Below are positions 11,801 through 13,439 of a stretch of DNA of 13,439 bases, one piece after another. The stretch's first letter is position 1, and each line of letters opens with the position of its first letter. The stretch comes from Clostridia bacterium (lineage in GTDB: Bacteria > Bacillota > Clostridia > Monoglobales > Monoglobaceae). The stretch is taken from assembly GCA_900769795.1 (NCBI GenBank), contig CAAGHZ010000081.1:1-13439 (forward strand), written 5' to 3'. The notes beneath the pieces were generated by a model, which saw only the letters and a program-made list of their open reading frames with translations, did no database searches and had not been told where the DNA came from. A program made the position numbers and the translations under genes.

Positions 11801-13439
11801 ATGAAAAAGATAAACAAATTTTTACCCATAACTGAATATGATTTAAAAGAGCGGGGGATAGACGCACTTGATTTTATTTTTGTATCAGGTGACGCCTATG
11901 TTGACCACCACGCTTTTGCCCACGCGGTGATATCAAGATATTTAGAAAGTCTTGGATATACTGTGGGTATAATTGCTCAGCCGGATTTTCATTCGTGCGA
12001 GGATTTTAAACGTCTTGGCAGGCCAAGGCTTGGTTTTTTTGTTGGGGCAGGGAATATTGACTCTATGGTTAATCACTATACTGCCGCAAAAAAGCGAAGA
12101 AACGAGGATTTATATTCTCCCGGTGGAATGGCGGGGCTTCGTCCTGACAGGGCGACGATTGTATATTGCAATCGCATCCGCGAGGCCTATGGCGGAGATG
12201 TACCGATTGTTATCGGAGGTATCGAGGCGAGCCTCAGGCGTTTTGCTCACTATGACTATTGGTCTGACAAGGTGCGTCGCAGTATACTTATAGACAGCGG
12301 TGCAGACCTTTTGATATATGGAATGGGCGAGAGACAGACAGAGGAAATCGCAGAACTCCTTTCAATGGGCGTCCCTGTTTCGGAGATTAAATCTGTAAGA
12401 GGAACTGCATATATAGAAGGCGATGCAGAACTATTGCCACCTGATGTAATCTTTGTGCCAAACTATGATGAGGTTTCGACCGATAAAAAGAAATACGCAA
12501 TAGCCACCAAAATGCAGTATGATGAACAGGATGCATATAGAGGGAAGACGGTTGCCCAACTTGACAGAGATAAGTATATTGTACAGAATCCACCTGCAAT
12601 GCCCCTCTCGACAGAAGAGATGGACAAGGTCTACGAACTCCCGTATATGGGCACATATCACCCAATATATGAGAGAAACGGAGGAGTACCCGCTATCGAG
12701 GAGGTTAAGTATTCTATTACATCCTCAAGAGGTTGCTTTGGCGCTTGTAACTTCTGTGCTCTGACCTTCCATCAGGGCAGAACTATATCTGCAAGGAGCC
12801 ATGAATCAATTCTGCGTGAGGCGGAAAGATTTGCCGAGGACAAAGACTTTAAAGGATACATCCATGATGTGGGAGGGCCGACTGCTAACTTTCGCAGTCC
12901 ATCCTGCAAGAAACAATTGAAGAGCGGAGCGTGCAAGGAAAGGCAATGCCTGTATCCGACACCGTGTAAAAATCTTGATGTATCTCATAGAGACTATCTT
13001 GACCTTTTGAGAAAACTCCGCAAAGTCAAGGGTGTAAAGAAGGTTTTTATCCGCTCGGGAATCAGATTTGATTACCTTATGGCAGACAAGGACGATGAGT
13101 TTTTCTATGAACTCTGCCGTCATCATATAAGCGGACAGTTAAAAGTTGCGCCCGAGCACATTTCGGACAATGTATTAAAGTATATGGGAAAGCCAACTGT
13201 CTCGGTTTATAATAAGTTTCGAGAGAAGTACAAGAGGATAAACGATGAAATCGGCAAGAAACAGTTTCTTGTACCATATCTTATGTCCTCCCATCCGGGA
13301 AGCACGATAAGGGATGCAATTGCTTTGGCGGAGTATCTTAGAGACAACAAACTAAGTCCTGAGCAGGTTCATGATTGTTCCCCCGCGCGCGGCAGCCTTT
13401 CTTCTGTTTCCCGCCAGCAAGGAAGCGCCTCCGTTCATC
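11801..13439 (+). CDS. YgiQ-family radical SAM protein, C-terminus cut by window edge
   Basis: The first 546 codons of a YgiQ (UPF0313) family radical SAM protein; these are usually 600-740 residues and their reaction is unknown. The N-terminal domain shows VSGDAYVDHHAFAHAV (28-43), IIAQPDFHS (57-65), GNIDSMVNHYTA (84-95), RPDRATIVY (114-122), GGIEASLRRFAHYDYW (139-154) and YGMGER (173-178). The radical SAM cluster motif is GCFGACNFCALTFHQGR (311-327), with Cys312, 316 and 319 binding the [4Fe-4S] cluster. A later cysteine group around CKKQLKSGACKERQCLYPTPC is also typical. I use ATG 11801; ATG 11795 is in frame two codons earlier, and neither has a ribosome binding site. The final 20 or so codons diverge sharply from the conserved DFYPTPGTLST expected there, probably through poor sequence at a contig end. 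Confidence 0.92.
   Translation, partial: MKKINKFLPITEYDLKERGIDALDFIFVSGDAYVDHHAFAHAVISRYLESLGYTVGIIAQPDFHSCEDFKRLGRPRLGFFVGAGNIDSMVNHYTAAKKRRNEDLYSPGGMAGLRPDRATIVYCNRIREAYGGDVPIVIGGIEASLRRFAHYDYWSDKVRRSILIDSGADLLIYGMGERQTEEIAELLSMGVPVSEIKSVRGTAYIEGDAELLPPDVIFVPNYDEVSTDKKKYAIATKMQYDEQDAYRGKTVAQLDRDKYIVQNPPAMPLSTEEMDKVYELPYMGTYHPIYERNGGVPAIEEVKYSITSSRGCFGACNFCALTFHQGRTISARSHESILREAERFAEDKDFKGYIHDVGGPTANFRSPSCKKQLKSGACKERQCLYPTPCKNLDVSHRDYLDLLRKLRKVKGVKKVFIRSGIRFDYLMADKDDEFFYELCRHHISGQLKVAPEHISDNVLKYMGKPTVSVYNKFREKYKRINDEIGKKQFLVPYLMSSHPGSTIRDAIALAEYLRDNKLSPEQVHDCSPARGSLSSVSRQQGSASVH

Noticed and set aside
12387..12665. Minus-strand open frames within the YgiQ-type gene
   Set aside because: They are antisense to a well-conserved radical SAM protein and show no domain features.

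Overview
This window looks like part of a chromosome from a low-to-mid GC Gram-positive bacterium of class Clostridia, most likely a gut Oscillospirales/Ruminococcaceae-type organism. The reasons are strong AGGAGG-type ribosome binding sites, an iscS-iscU-mnmA gene order, an L27 protein starting directly with MAHKKG, a PcrA-type helicase with a lineage-style insert, and intergenic palindromic repeats of a kind I associate with gut Clostridia. The lineage is an inference from protein style; no 16S gene or other marker is present. All assignments come from reading translations and motifs, not from a database search.

Layout. Positions 1-4765 carry a minus-strand housekeeping cluster read right to left: rnhA (RNase HI), iscS (cysteine desulfurase), iscU (Fe-S scaffold), mnmA (tRNA 2-thiouridylase) and the first 497 codons of a PcrA/UvrD helicase that leaves the window on the left. 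IscS supplies sulfur both to IscU for clusters and to MnmA for tRNA thiolation, so these three form a functional module. A separate small minus-strand gene (4990-5232, possibly DUF6514, cysteine-rich) follows with its own terminator.

Positions 5233-5804 contain no convincing gene but a dense mosaic of hairpin-forming repeat units. Two of these units recur elsewhere in the window in inverted orientation: one before obgE and one in the fucI leader. Next comes a plus-strand cassette of three small genes (5805-6630): a short XRE-type helix-turn-helix protein, a ribbon-helix-helix protein, and a protein with two CxxC...CxC half-repeats. Their function is unknown.

Positions 6685-8879 hold the ribosomal/GTPase cluster rplU-rpmA-obgE, with a near-consensus promoter, a structured rplU leader, a strong terminator after rpmA, and a repeat element just before the obgE ribosome binding site. 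The prp protease gene usual between rplU and rpmA in Firmicutes is missing, and L27 lacks the N-terminal extension that Prp would cut.

Positions 8897-11717 hold a divergent pair: an AraC-family regulator (minus) and L-fucose isomerase fucI (plus), with face-to-face promoters, which suggests local sugar-responsive control. No fucose kinase, aldolase or transporter is in the window. Finally, a YgiQ-type radical SAM protein starts at 11801 with a promoter so close that the mRNA may be leaderless. It runs off the right edge, and its last ~65 bases look corrupted.
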